Shown: positions 1 through 5,657, numbered from the stretch's first letter. The stretch: DNA of 8,081 nucleotides from a bacterium UBA2214 (GCA_002327255.1 DCUM01000027.1:1-8081); one strand, 5' to 3'. The notes: generated from the sequence alone by a model not told the origin. Translations and numbers: made by a program.

Positions 1-183
1 GAGGTCACGCTCACTGTCTATGACCTCAACGGTCGTGTGGTGGAGACCCTGGTCAAAGGCCTGCGGCCTGCCGGCTATCACACTGCTGTCTGGAACAGCC
101 GCAATCACACGAGCGGAATTTACTATTACCAACTGACCGCCGGTACCTTCCGCACGGTCAAGAGCATGTTGCTGGTACGGTAA
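1..183 (+). CDS. C-terminal end of a secreted protein with T9SS type A / FlgD-like sorting domain (5' part outside window)
   Basis: The frame is open from the first base to TAA at 181-183 and gives 60 residues. It begins with the strand VTLTVYDLNGRVVETLV, then PAGYHTAVW, then SGIYYYQL, and ends with the basic tail VKSMLLVR. This order (DLxGRxVxTL, AGxHxxxW, SGIYxYxL, xxxKxMLLxR) is the signature of the C-terminal Ig-like beta-sandwich found in FlgD_ig and Por-secretion-tail (T9SS type A) domains. In Bacteroidota and relatives such tails direct proteins through the type IX secretion system to the surface. In related phyla similar tails occur where T9SS is less certain. The catalytic or binding part lies upstream of the window, so its function is unknown. 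A GC-rich hairpin follows 55 nt after the stop. A similar but broken tail occurs at about 4013-4181. Confidence 0.85.
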   Translation, partial: EVTLTVYDLNGRVVETLVKGLRPAGYHTAVWNSRNHTSGIYYYQLTAGTFRTVKSMLLVR

Positions 184-238
184 GTGGATCGACATTTCAA
201 AAGAGCTTCAAGAGATCAGCTCCAGGATAGTTAAAAAA

Positions 239-266
239 CCCGGGCCATTCTTCTGGATGGCCCGGG
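239..266. terminator. Intrinsic terminator hairpin
   Basis: A perfect 10-bp inverted repeat, CCCGGGCCAT (239-248) and ATGGCCCGGG (257-266), encloses an 8-nt loop. On the + strand it sits 55 nt after the stop of the sorting-domain gene and is followed by CTGCATTTTA, only a weak U-run. A run of A residues (233-238) precedes it, so read on the - strand the hairpin is followed directly by TTTTTT, which is the classic form. It may work in both directions. No convincing - strand gene lies upstream of it, so its obvious client is the + strand gene at 1-183. Confidence 0.7.
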
Positions 267-687
267 CTGCATTTTATGAGCCGCGATCGTTTGGCCCGGA
301 AAGCGGCGAGGTGCTCCGATCCTTTCTCAGTCCTGCAGGGGCGTTCCACGGATTATGCCCACTCCTGAAATTATTCCATCTCCGGCCCCGAATGGGAGCA
401 ACTGATTTTTTGAGTTTTTTTCGATGGCCATGCAGGTTGGGTGGCATTTTTTTTGCAAATGCAATCGCCACCGACGGCGTGTTATTCGCCTGCGTCATGG
501 CATCGTGGAACAACCGGCTGTCGCACGTCCCGCAAATCATCCCCTGAACGCATTGCATGCGTTTTGCCTCGTGACGTCTCCACACCAACAGGCACCCGTT
601 TCACAAAATCTGACGCCGAACGCAAGCGGCGCCATAAGCGGGAATATTCGTGCAGCGCCCGTGTTGCATAATATCATTCATAACCTG
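267..687. other. Gene-free stretch with T-runs and small inverted repeats
   Basis: No reading frame here has an SD with a protein-like composition. Visible items are two T-rich tracts (about 404-420 and 447-454), a 6-bp inverted repeat around the second (444-449 with 457-462), and ACGCAT-TGC-ATGCGT at 548-562 followed by TTTT. That last element could be a very weak terminator or an operator. I saw no clear -35/-10 pair for the downstream gene. CATAAT at 667-672 resembles a -10 box but has no matching -35. Confidence 0.5.
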
Positions 688-700
688 AAAGGAGCTTTGT

Positions 701-1108
701 ATGAACGCAGAAAATGTCAACTGGCTGGCGGTTCTGGTGAGCACCGTGGCCACTTTCCTGATCGGTTGGGTTTGGTATTCCCCGCTTCTCTTCGCCAAAG
801 CGTGGATGAAAGCGTCCGGCATGACCGACGAAAAAATCGCCAAATCCAGTATGGGCAAGACCTTCGGCTTTGCGTTTCTTTTCACTCTGATTGCCGCCAT
901 CAACCTCGCCTTTTTTCTCGCCGATCCCGGTGTGACCGCTTCCAGCGGCGCCCTCTACGGTTTCCTGACCGGCTTTGGCTGGATGATGATGGGCATCGGC
1001 GTCATTGCCATGTTCGAGCAAAAAAGCTGGCCCTATATCCTCATCAATGGATTGTATTGGGTCGTTTCCATGACGCTGATGGGACTCATCCTCGGCGCCT
1101 GGAAGTAG
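701..1108 (+). CDS. DUF1761 family small integral membrane protein
   Basis: This gene encodes a 135-aa, very hydrophobic protein. AAAGGAG at 688-694 lies 6 nt before the ATG and fixes the start. Four membrane segments are apparent: residues about 7-31, 54-74, 83-105 and 109-132. The first carries the family-typical IGWVWYSPLLFAKAWM, a WYSPLLFxxxWM pattern I associate with DUF1761 proteins, which are usually 130-150 aa with four helices. A short polar stretch (about residues 39-53, MTDEKIAKSSMGK) sits between helices 1 and 2. The family has no established biochemical role, so none is assigned. The gene stands alone, with more than 500 bp of non-coding sequence before it and about 700 bp after. 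The fold-level call is confident and the function is unknown. Confidence 0.85.
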   Translation: MNAENVNWLAVLVSTVATFLIGWVWYSPLLFAKAWMKASGMTDEKIAKSSMGKTFGFAFLFTLIAAINLAFFLADPGVTASSGALYGFLTGFGWMMMGIGVIAMFEQKSWPYILINGLYWVVSMTLMGLILGAWK

Positions 1109-1705
1109 AGGATGCAGCAGGGTATGACTTGAGGCGCCGGGCTTGAGCGCGGCCCACCGCCATGGCTGGCAGCCGCCCCGGCCGATCATTAATTGTCATT
1201 GATCAGAAATGGCTGAAACGATGGCTGTGCCTTGAGAATGGTTGCCAGGCACAGGTCCCGCATCGGGAAAAGTTAAAAAAGTCCTGATGCATCGACATAG
1301 TATGATGGAATCGGTGGCAAGGTCAGAAACAGGTGTCACTCCGTTTCCCCTCATTTGCAGGTTGGTTGTTCGAAACCTGGCAGACGCATGCGATGGATGC
1401 CTCCGGGTTGATTGGCTCGGGGCCTCTTTGTTCCGAGGTAAATCGCTTTCACCATGCTGCCGCTTACCACCCCTCCTCATCCGCAGCACCATTCCCGGGA
1501 CGTTCCCGTGAACATTGCCACCAGGATCGCTGTCCTGTTTTCCATCATCAATTTTATCTTGATTTCCATTCCGTGATTGGGTATTTTTAGGCTGGGAATT
1601 TTGAGGGGGCGTATCTATAACCACTTGATTGGTACGCGGCATAAAAAGCGTCAAAATAGCTGTCATGCAAAATCAAATGGTTACGATACCAATTCGGCAT
1701 TCCCA
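1109..1705. other. Long gene-free stretch between the DUF1761 and histidine kinase genes
   Basis: With the part up to 1818 this is about 710 bp with no supported gene. Frames longer than 80 codons exist on both strands (for example 1196-1666 on -), but they are low-complexity, proline/arginine-rich and lack an SD. Visible items are an inverted repeat CAGGTT...AACCTG (1358-1363 with 1374-1379) and the T/A-rich segment 1545-1620. A hydrophobic reading from GTG 1508 (VNIATRIAVLFSIINFILIS) stops at 1574-1576. It could be a relic of a membrane-protein N-terminus, but it has no SD and no continuation that I recognise. No convincing kinase promoter was found. Confidence 0.4.
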
Positions 1706-1714
1706 CCGAAAAGT
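1706..1714 (+). repeat. CCGAAAAGT word, copy 1
   Basis: The nine bases CCGAAAAGT lie 104 nt before the kinase start, in the context ACCGAAAAGTGAACGGG. The same word recurs at 4285-4293 and 4987-4995, and inverted at 5006-5014. This copy shares only the core with the others. Confidence 0.4.
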
Positions 1715-1818
1715 GAACGGGCCAGACGGCGCAGCGCCATCTGCCAGGCACCGGGAAGTGGTTCTCGATCAGGCTGCGGATGCAAAGGTCAAATCATCAG
1801 AAAAGGGAGAGGGACGAC

Positions 1819-3867
1819 ATGGCGCATTCCGCCGATAAATATGCACGGGTCTCGATATGGGTGAGAAAAGTATTTCGTGCCCTCAGGCTCTCGCCTGAAG
1901 ACAAACAGGTCGCCCAAACGGTGATCGGTCTGGAAAATATCCGCCGCGTCCTCTACCTGTCGCTCATCGCCATTCCCACCAGCGCGAGCTATTTTCTCAT
2001 TTTCATGCTCAAGGCGGTCAACGAGACCGGCGTAGCCTACCAATGGCGGCAGGCGATCTGGATTTGCCATGCGGTGATTTTCATTTCCTTTTCTGTCATT
2101 TGTGCGCTGCTTTATTTCTATTCGTACCGGCCCGCGAAATACAACCAGATCGCCAGGATTTGCATTCATCTCACCGTCGTGATACTGCTCCTCGAAGGCG
2201 CGGCGCTCGCGGCGGCCGATCAGCTGGTCACCAGCAACATCACCCCTTATCTGATCACCTGTCTCGTCGCCGGATTGATTATCCTGATTCCACCGCTTCA
2301 GGCTTTCTTCTATTTTGCATCGTCCTATCTCATCTTTCACTTCGCCATCTCGCTGACGCAGAGAAATACGGAAATATTGATCTCCAATCAAATCAATGGC
2401 ATCACCGCGGCTGCCATCGGCATCTGCCTGTCGGTGATCTTGTGGCGGGGATACCTCATCCGCACCAAACAGAGCAAGCTGATTGAAAAGCAGAACATCC
2501 GGTTGAAAAAAGCGCTCGATCTGGTCAATTCCCAAAAAGACGACGTCGAACGTCTCAGCCGCATCGGCCGGGATATCACCTCGTCTCTCTCCATCGAAAA
2601 CATCATTCGCACCATCTACGAAAATGTCAATACCCTGATGGATGCATCCGTTTTCACCATCGGCCTCCATAAACCGGAGGAAGGTGTTTTGGCTTTCCCC
2701 TCCGCCATTGAGAAAAAAAAGATGCTGCCATCCTTTACGGTATCCCTGGCGGATGCAAGTCACCTGGCGGCGCGCTGCTTCAATCGCCACCAGGAAGTGA
2801 TCATCAACGATTGCAGCGCCGATTGCGGCAAAGGCATTGGTTTGTTGACATCCTCCCTGACGGGAAAAACGCCGATGTCTCTGCTTTATCTGCCCCTGTG
2901 GAAAAAAGACAAGGCCATCGGGGTGATCTCGGCACAAAGCCGCCGGAAAAATGCCTACAGTGATTATCATGTGAACATGCTGAGGAACCTGGCGGCGTAT
3001 ATCGCCATTGCACTCGAGAATGCCGATGCCTACCGGCAGCTCACCGCTCTGCTCGATGAACTGAAAGCCACACAGGATAAACTGGTCACCCAGTCCAAGC
3101 TGGCCGCCCTGGGGGCGCTCACCGCCGGGATTGCGCATGAAATCAAGAATCCGCTCAATTTTATCAACAATTTTGCCGAGTTGACCGTGGAACTGGTGGA
3201 TGAAGTGCGGCAGGCATTTATATCGCAAAACGAGTCACTTGAAGCGGACACCAGGGCCGGATTGGACGATCTGCTGACGACGCTGCAAAGCAATGCGAAA
3301 AAAATCAAGGAACACGGCAAACGGGCGGACAGCATCGTCCGCAGCATGCTGCAGCACTCGCGCGGCACGTCCGGCGAACGCCAACGCATCGATATCAATG
3401 CCATTTTGACCGAGGATATCAACCTCACCTATCATGGCATGCGCGCGCAGGACAGCAGTTTTAACATCAAGATTGAAACCGACCTGGATCCGGCGGTTGG
3501 CAGCCACGAGGTCGTGCCGCAGAATATCAGTCGCGTATTTCTCAACATTCTCGCCAATGGCTGCTACGAGGCGAATCGCAAAAAAAAGACGGCCGGCGAA
3601 AACTTTACCCCCACCATCAGCGTCCGCAGCCGCAGAACCAGGGAAGGGGTGGAGGTGCGCATCCGTGACAACGGCAACGGCATACCGGAAGCCATTCGTG
3701 ATAAAGTGCTCATGCCCTTTTTCACCACCAAACCCACCGGTCAGGGCACCGGACTCGGCTTGTCGATCAGTTACGAAATCGTGACCCATGAGCACAAGGG
3801 AAGGTTGACCTTTGAGAGCGTCGAGGGGGAATATACCGAGTTCGTCATCCTGCTGCCCGGCGAATGA
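1819..3867 (+). CDS. Membrane-bound sensor histidine kinase with GAF domain (orphan)
   Basis: This gene encodes a 682-aa protein. I chose ATG 1819 because GGGAGAGGG lies 5 nt upstream. An in-frame ATG at 1780 would add 13 residues but has no SD. Order: a cytoplasmic N-terminus, then about six hydrophobic segments (residues about 44-64, 79-101, 112-134, 143-159, 160-180, 195-213). A coiled linker (about 217-247) and a GAF-like domain (about 250-405) follow, then a second coiled segment with QSKLAALGALTAGIAHEIKN. His440 in AHEIKNPLN is the phosphoacceptor. The dimerisation helices extend through about residue 515. The ATPase domain shows an N-box (NILANG, N576/N580), G1 DNGNGIP (617-623), an F-box MPFFTTK (632-638) and G2 GTGLGL (643-648). 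All catalytic motifs are present, so it should be an active autokinase. It probably senses a membrane or cytoplasmic GAF ligand, which is unknown. There is no receiver domain and no adjacent response regulator, so its partner must be encoded elsewhere. Confidence 0.93.
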   Translation: MAHSADKYARVSIWVRKVFRALRLSPEDKQVAQTVIGLENIRRVLYLSLIAIPTSASYFLIFMLKAVNETGVAYQWRQAIWICHAVIFISFSVICALLYFYSYRPAKYNQIARICIHLTVVILLLEGAALAAADQLVTSNITPYLITCLVAGLIILIPPLQAFFYFASSYLIFHFAISLTQRNTEILISNQINGITAAAIGICLSVILWRGYLIRTKQSKLIEKQNIRLKKALDLVNSQKDDVERLSRIGRDITSSLSIENIIRTIYENVNTLMDASVFTIGLHKPEEGVLAFPSAIEKKKMLPSFTVSLADASHLAARCFNRHQEVIINDCSADCGKGIGLLTSSLTGKTPMSLLYLPLWKKDKAIGVISAQSRRKNAYSDYHVNMLRNLAAYIAIALENADAYRQLTALLDELKATQDKLVTQSKLAALGALTAGIAHEIKNPLNFINNFAELTVELVDEVRQAFISQNESLEADTRAGLDDLLTTLQSNAKKIKEHGKRADSIVRSMLQHSRGTSGERQRIDINAILTEDINLTYHGMRAQDSSFNIKIETDLDPAVGSHEVVPQNISRVFLNILANGCYEANRKKKTAGENFTPTISVRSRRTREGVEVRIRDNGNGIPEAIRDKVLMPFFTTKPTGQGTGLGLSISYEIVTHEHKGRLTFESVEGEYTEFVILLPGE

Positions 3868-4012
3868 CGATGAGCGAAGAGTCTGTTTGTCAGAGGTCCT
3901 GGCGAATCCCCTGACAATCGATCTATAGGGTCATAAAGTCTCATCCCCTCCACGGTGTTAAAAAATAGACCCTTTTCGATTTCATCCGGCAGGTTCACCA
4001 GCACCCCATCAA
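3868..4012. other. Non-coding stretch after the kinase, with a hairpin and coding-like traces
   Basis: No intact gene is seen. An inverted repeat TTGTCAG (3887-3893) with CTGACAA (3911-3917) could form a 7-bp stem closing a 17-nt loop. No T-run follows, so it is at best a weak terminator for the kinase gene. ATG 3870, 2 nt after the kinase stop, opens a 14-codon frame that ends at 3914. On the - strand, about 4030 down to 3895 reads like protein but has no start, SD or stop suited to a gene. These items are treated as findings. Confidence 0.4.
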
Positions 4013-4181
4013 GCCAAAAAAACCATCCGCGGCGCTGGTGGAGGCGGAGCGTTCCGCTGGCTTGCGTCGGGCGGAATGGGATGGAAGGAACGATGCGGGC
4101 TGGTTCTGCGGCGCGGGCATCTATTTCTTCCGCCTGCAGGCGGAGGGGTTCGCCCAGGCCAGATCCATGGTGCTGTTGAAA
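4013..4181 (+). pseudogene. Decayed C-terminal sorting-domain (T9SS/FlgD-like) fragment
   Basis: From 4032 the + strand frame reads ALVEAERSAG, then EWDGRNDAG, GAGIYFFRLQAEGF and ARSMVLLK. This is the usual order of a T9SS type A / FlgD-like tail (LVxxxxxAGxxxxxWDGRNxxG, GIYFYRL, ARxMVLLK), and it lines up with the intact tail at 1-183. The expected preceding strand (KKTIR, 4016-4030) lies in a different frame, so one extra base near 4031 would explain a frameshift. The tail should stop after VLLK, but the next codon is CAA (4182-4184), one transition from TAA, and the frame runs on into non-homologous sequence. No start codon, SD or upstream domain belongs to it. I infer a relic of a larger secreted-protein gene. 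A rearranged 3' gene end is the alternative. Confidence 0.6.
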
Positions 4182-4252
4182 CAAGGAAAATTTTGCAGCA
4201 AGGTTGAACGGATACCGGCCCATTCGCCGCCACGCCGGGCGCTGGTAATGGT

Positions 4253-4284
4253 ACGACGAGCACCGTCACCACGATGCTCGTCGT
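4253..4284 (-). terminator. Perfect 10-bp hairpin downstream of bfr, possible transcript end
   Basis: ACGACGAGCA (4253-4262) and TGCTCGTCGT (4275-4284) are perfect inverted repeats, and three further pairs are possible inside the 12-nt spacer (4264-4266 with 4271-4273). The hairpin lies 18 nt beyond the bacterioferritin stop, where a transcript end is expected. On the - strand no T-run follows, so it may be a stabilising 3' hairpin or a non-canonical terminator. On the + strand it is followed at once by the CCGAAAAGT word. Confidence 0.45.
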
Positions 4285-4293
4285 CCGAAAAGT
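4281..4293 (+). repeat. TCGTCCGAAAAGT, copy 2 of the CCGAAAAGT word
   Basis: Thirteen bases are identical to 4983-4995. The copy lies 9 nt beyond the bacterioferritin stop codon and overlaps the end of the preceding hairpin. The two 13-mers bracket the bacterioferritin gene and its leader in the same orientation. Confidence 0.45.
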
Positions 4294-4302
4294 CTTTACG
4301 GG

Positions 4303-4773
4303 CTACGCCCCGGTCTGATTGGCGAGATAGACCGGCAAACCGATCTGCTCGATCTGTTCCAGCTGCTGGTCGAGCCAGTCGCCGTGCCCTTCTTCCATCA
4401 ATAAAATCCTGGTGAGGAGGTCCGCGGTGCCGTTGTCGGCGATTTCGCGCGCCTGGAGGATGGCCTTGTTATAGAGTTTCACGGCGTGTTTTTCGCCGGC
4501 GCTGTCGCTGGCGAACATCGCCGGCACGTTGGCCCCGATCTTCATTTCGTTGAGTTTGGATACGATGGGGGTGCCCTCCAGGAAGAGGATGCGGCCGATG
4601 AGCCACTCGGCGTGTTTCATCTCATCGATGGCCTGCTTTTCAATGGCCTTGTGGAGTTTTTCGTAGCCCCAGTTGTCATACATTTCGGAATGCACCATGT
4701 ACTGGCTGATGGCGGTCAACTCTTCGGCCAGCAGCTCGTTGAGTGTTGCCAGCATTTTTTTGTCACCTTTCAT
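4303..4773 (-). CDS. bfr: Bacterioferritin (haem-binding iron-storage ferritin)
   Basis: This 156-aa protein has the usual length for Bfr. The start at 4773 is fixed by AAAGGAG (4786-4780), 6 nt upstream. With it, the residue numbers match the family exactly. The di-iron ferroxidase ligands are Glu18, Glu51, His54, Glu94, Glu127 and His130. Met52 is the haem ligand shared across the dimer interface, and Tyr25 is in place. Established role: 24 subunits form a cytoplasmic shell that oxidises Fe(II) and stores it as a ferric mineral, and the haem aids iron release. The frame is open a further 78 codons upstream to 5007, but an extended start would spoil the ligand numbering and lacks an equally good SD. 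Its neighbour upstream in the same direction is a TonB receptor plus small protein operon, 266 nt away, which suggests iron handling. No bacterioferritin-associated ferredoxin gene is visible. Confidence 0.96.
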   Translation of the reverse strand: MKGDKKMLATLNELLAEELTAISQYMVHSEMYDNWGYEKLHKAIEKQAIDEMKHAEWLIGRILFLEGTPIVSKLNEMKIGANVPAMFASDSAGEKHAVKLYNKAILQAREIADNGTADLLTRILLMEEGHGDWLDQQLEQIEQIGLPVYLANQTGA

Positions 4774-4853
4774 TGCGGTCTCCTTTTGCTGAAGGGGTTC
4801 ATGATCAAGGTTGATTTGTTGAATTCTTCGTACCGAACCTGGCGCTGAAACAA
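4770..4853 (-). CDS. Possible 27-codon leader ORF overlapping the bfr start
   Basis: A near-perfect SD, AGGAGG (4868-4863), has no obvious ATG downstream, but TTG at 4853 follows after 9 nt. From there a 27-codon frame runs to TGA (4772-4770) and overlaps the bfr start as ATGA, the classic arrangement for translational coupling. The peptide would be short and basic and resembles nothing I recognise. bfr also has its own good SD, so coupling is not required. The SD may be fortuitous or may serve mRNA binding. This is a weak call and no function is assigned. Confidence 0.2.
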   Translation of the reverse strand: MFQRQVRYEEFNKSTLIMNPFSKRRPQ

Positions 4854-4911
4854 TTGGGTACACCTCCTGTGCACGGCAGGCGTTCTCAACGGCCTCCCGC
4901 TCTGCCGAAGT

Positions 4912-4941
4912 CTTGCAGATCGCACATTTGTGCGCTGCAAG
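4912..4941. promoter_or_regulatory. Interrupted palindrome in bfr leader, candidate operator or RNA hairpin
   Basis: Seven bases (CTTGCAG, 4912-4918), a 2-nt bulge, six bases (CGCACA, 4921-4926), TT, then TGTGCG (4929-4934) and CTGCAAG (4935-4941) are complementary in order. This gives 13 pairs with a 2-nt bulge. The very tight centre CGCACA-TT-TGTGCG suits a dimeric DNA-binding protein better than a stable RNA loop. I do not match it to a named regulator. It lacks the GATAATGATAATCATTATC pattern of a classic Fur box. Confidence 0.4.
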
Positions 4942-4982
4942 GTGCGGCGGCAGACGTTCCGCACTGTGCATGAATGCCGTTC

Positions 4983-5014
4983 TCGTCCGAAAAGTTGCAC
5001 ATGCCACTTTTCGG
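4983..5014. repeat. Inverted pair of the CCGAAAAGT word (copies 3 and 4)
   Basis: CCGAAAAGT (4987-4995) and its complement ACTTTTCGG (5006-5014) form a 9-bp stem around a 10-nt spacer. One G-T pair and two G-C pairs outside it (4984-4986 with 5015-5017) can extend the stem. It lies 25-53 nt after the stop of the lipoprotein-like gene, so it could mark the receptor operon's 3' end. There is no T-run after it on the - strand. The left arm with its flank (4983-4995) repeats 4281-4293 exactly. Confidence 0.5.
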
Positions 5015-5039
5015 GCGGAGCGGGTGGTTCGATTGGATA

Positions 5040-5615
5040 TCAGTGTTCATCTTCAGCCGTCGCAAAAGACGCCGCCCGTCCCGATGGCCCGCTTGCATGG
5101 GCCGTATAGGTGATGGCCAGGGGTTCTGTTTTCAGGTAGCCGATCTGTGAAAAAATCCGGAATTCCGCTTCCATGACCATCTCAACCGGCCTCTCCCCAA
5201 ACATGTTGGCCAGATACTGCCCGTCGTTAAAATAGAGATACCAATACAATTGCAGAAAGCACTTTCCCCCCGGTTCAAGGGTGAGGGTATTGCCGATGAA
5301 GTTGCTCGGCGCCGCAATATTGCCGTTGCGGATTTCCATGGTCGCCAGGAGATCGGGACGCCCCCGCATCCATATCGTCATGGTTCCAGTGATATTCACT
5401 TTTTCCTGGAAAACCTCGTCATAGTTATTGCGAATGGTGATGACAAAAGCCATGTAGGGCAACCCGCCCTTGTCGATGCCTTGCATATAGTTCACGCCGG
5501 CCACTTCGAGGACATTCTGCGGTGCCAGGCGCGGGGGCAGGGTTTCCTCACAGCGGACCAAGTATCCTGTCAGGCCGGTGAGGAACAGGAGGCAGAGGGT
5601 CTTTCGTCGCAGCAT
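5040..5615 (-). CDS. Putative exported lipoprotein, partner of TonB-dependent receptor
   Basis: This 191-aa protein starts at ATG 5615. An in-frame TTG at 5645 would add 10 residues but has no SD. The ATG's nearest SD-like sequence (GGGAG) is about 14 nt away, so initiation looks weak and may rely on coupling. The N-terminus is MLRRK, a hydrophobic stretch (LCLLFLTGLTGYLV), then R21-C22-EETLPPR. This resembles a lipoprotein signal with Cys22 acylated, but Arg at position -1 departs from the usual Gly/Ala/Ser. The rest is beta-rich, with segments such as MAFVITIRNNY and LQLYWYLYF, suggesting a beta-sandwich. No named family is recognised. It begins 42 nt after the receptor stop, so cotranscription is likely. 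It may act in the periplasm or outer membrane as the receptor's accessory protein, which is inference from position only. Confidence 0.8.
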   Translation of the reverse strand: MLRRKTLCLLFLTGLTGYLVRCEETLPPRLAPQNVLEVAGVNYMQGIDKGGLPYMAFVITIRNNYDEVFQEKVNITGTMTIWMRGRPDLLATMEIRNGNIAAPSNFIGNTLTLEPGGKCFLQLYWYLYFNDGQYLANMFGERPVEMVMEAEFRIFSQIGYLKTEPLAITYTAHASGPSGRAASFATAEDEH

Positions 5616-5657
5616 GGCTTTACTTTGGTCTCCCTGATATGACAAGGCGCCATCGGC

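Larger units (their letters stand above)
4774..5039 (-). promoter_or_regulatory. Structured intergenic leader upstream of bfr
   Basis: This 266-nt gap between the lipoprotein-like gene and bfr, much longer than the 42-nt gap upstream, has three inverted repeats. They are CCGAAAAGT/ACTTTTCGG (4987-5014), CTTGCAG-AT-CGCACA-TT-TGTGCG-CTGCAAG (4912-4941, two 2-nt interruptions) and CGGCAG/CTGCCG (4874-4879 with 4902-4907). No convincing -35/-10 pair was seen. The gap is the likely site of any bfr promoter, operator or RNA-level control. A readable frame runs through it (from ATG 4971, with a C-x2-C motif) but has no SD of note. Confidence 0.4.

Noticed and set aside
274..588. 104-codon open frame on the - strand
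   Set aside because: A T-rich terminator hairpin (239-266) lies just beyond its end, which is suggestive, but the product is an arginine-rich string without motifs and there is no good SD.
424..1146. 240-codon open frame on the + strand
   Set aside because: It overlaps the DUF1761 gene in another frame. The DUF1761 frame has the SD and four hydrophobic segments.
1358..1379. Possible tRNA T-arm (GTTCGAAACC)
   Set aside because: The local hairpin CAGGTT/AACCTG does not sit in a cloverleaf. No acceptor stem, D-arm or anticodon arm can be built around it.
1376..1392. Weak sigma-54-like pattern (TGGCAG-N5-TGC)
   Set aside because: The -24 and -12 elements both deviate from the TGGCAC-N5-TTGC pattern, and the site is 430 nt from the kinase start.
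1196..1666. 156-codon open frame on the - strand
   Set aside because: It has no SD, a low-complexity composition rich in Gln, Asn, Pro and Arg, and no recognisable motif.
1789..3228. 479-codon open frame on the - strand
   Set aside because: It is antisense to the histidine kinase. The kinase has its catalytic motifs and a good SD, while the antisense product resembles no known family.
4774..5007. In-frame upstream extension of bfr with a C-x2-C motif
   Set aside because: Ferroxidase and haem ligand numbering fits only a start at 4773, which also has an SD at 6 nt. An N-terminal extension of 78 residues is not usual for bacterioferritin.
5024..5036. Possible tRNA-like GGTTCGATT
   Set aside because: Flanks give no paired T-stem or acceptor stem, and the region is the end of the lipoprotein-like gene gap.
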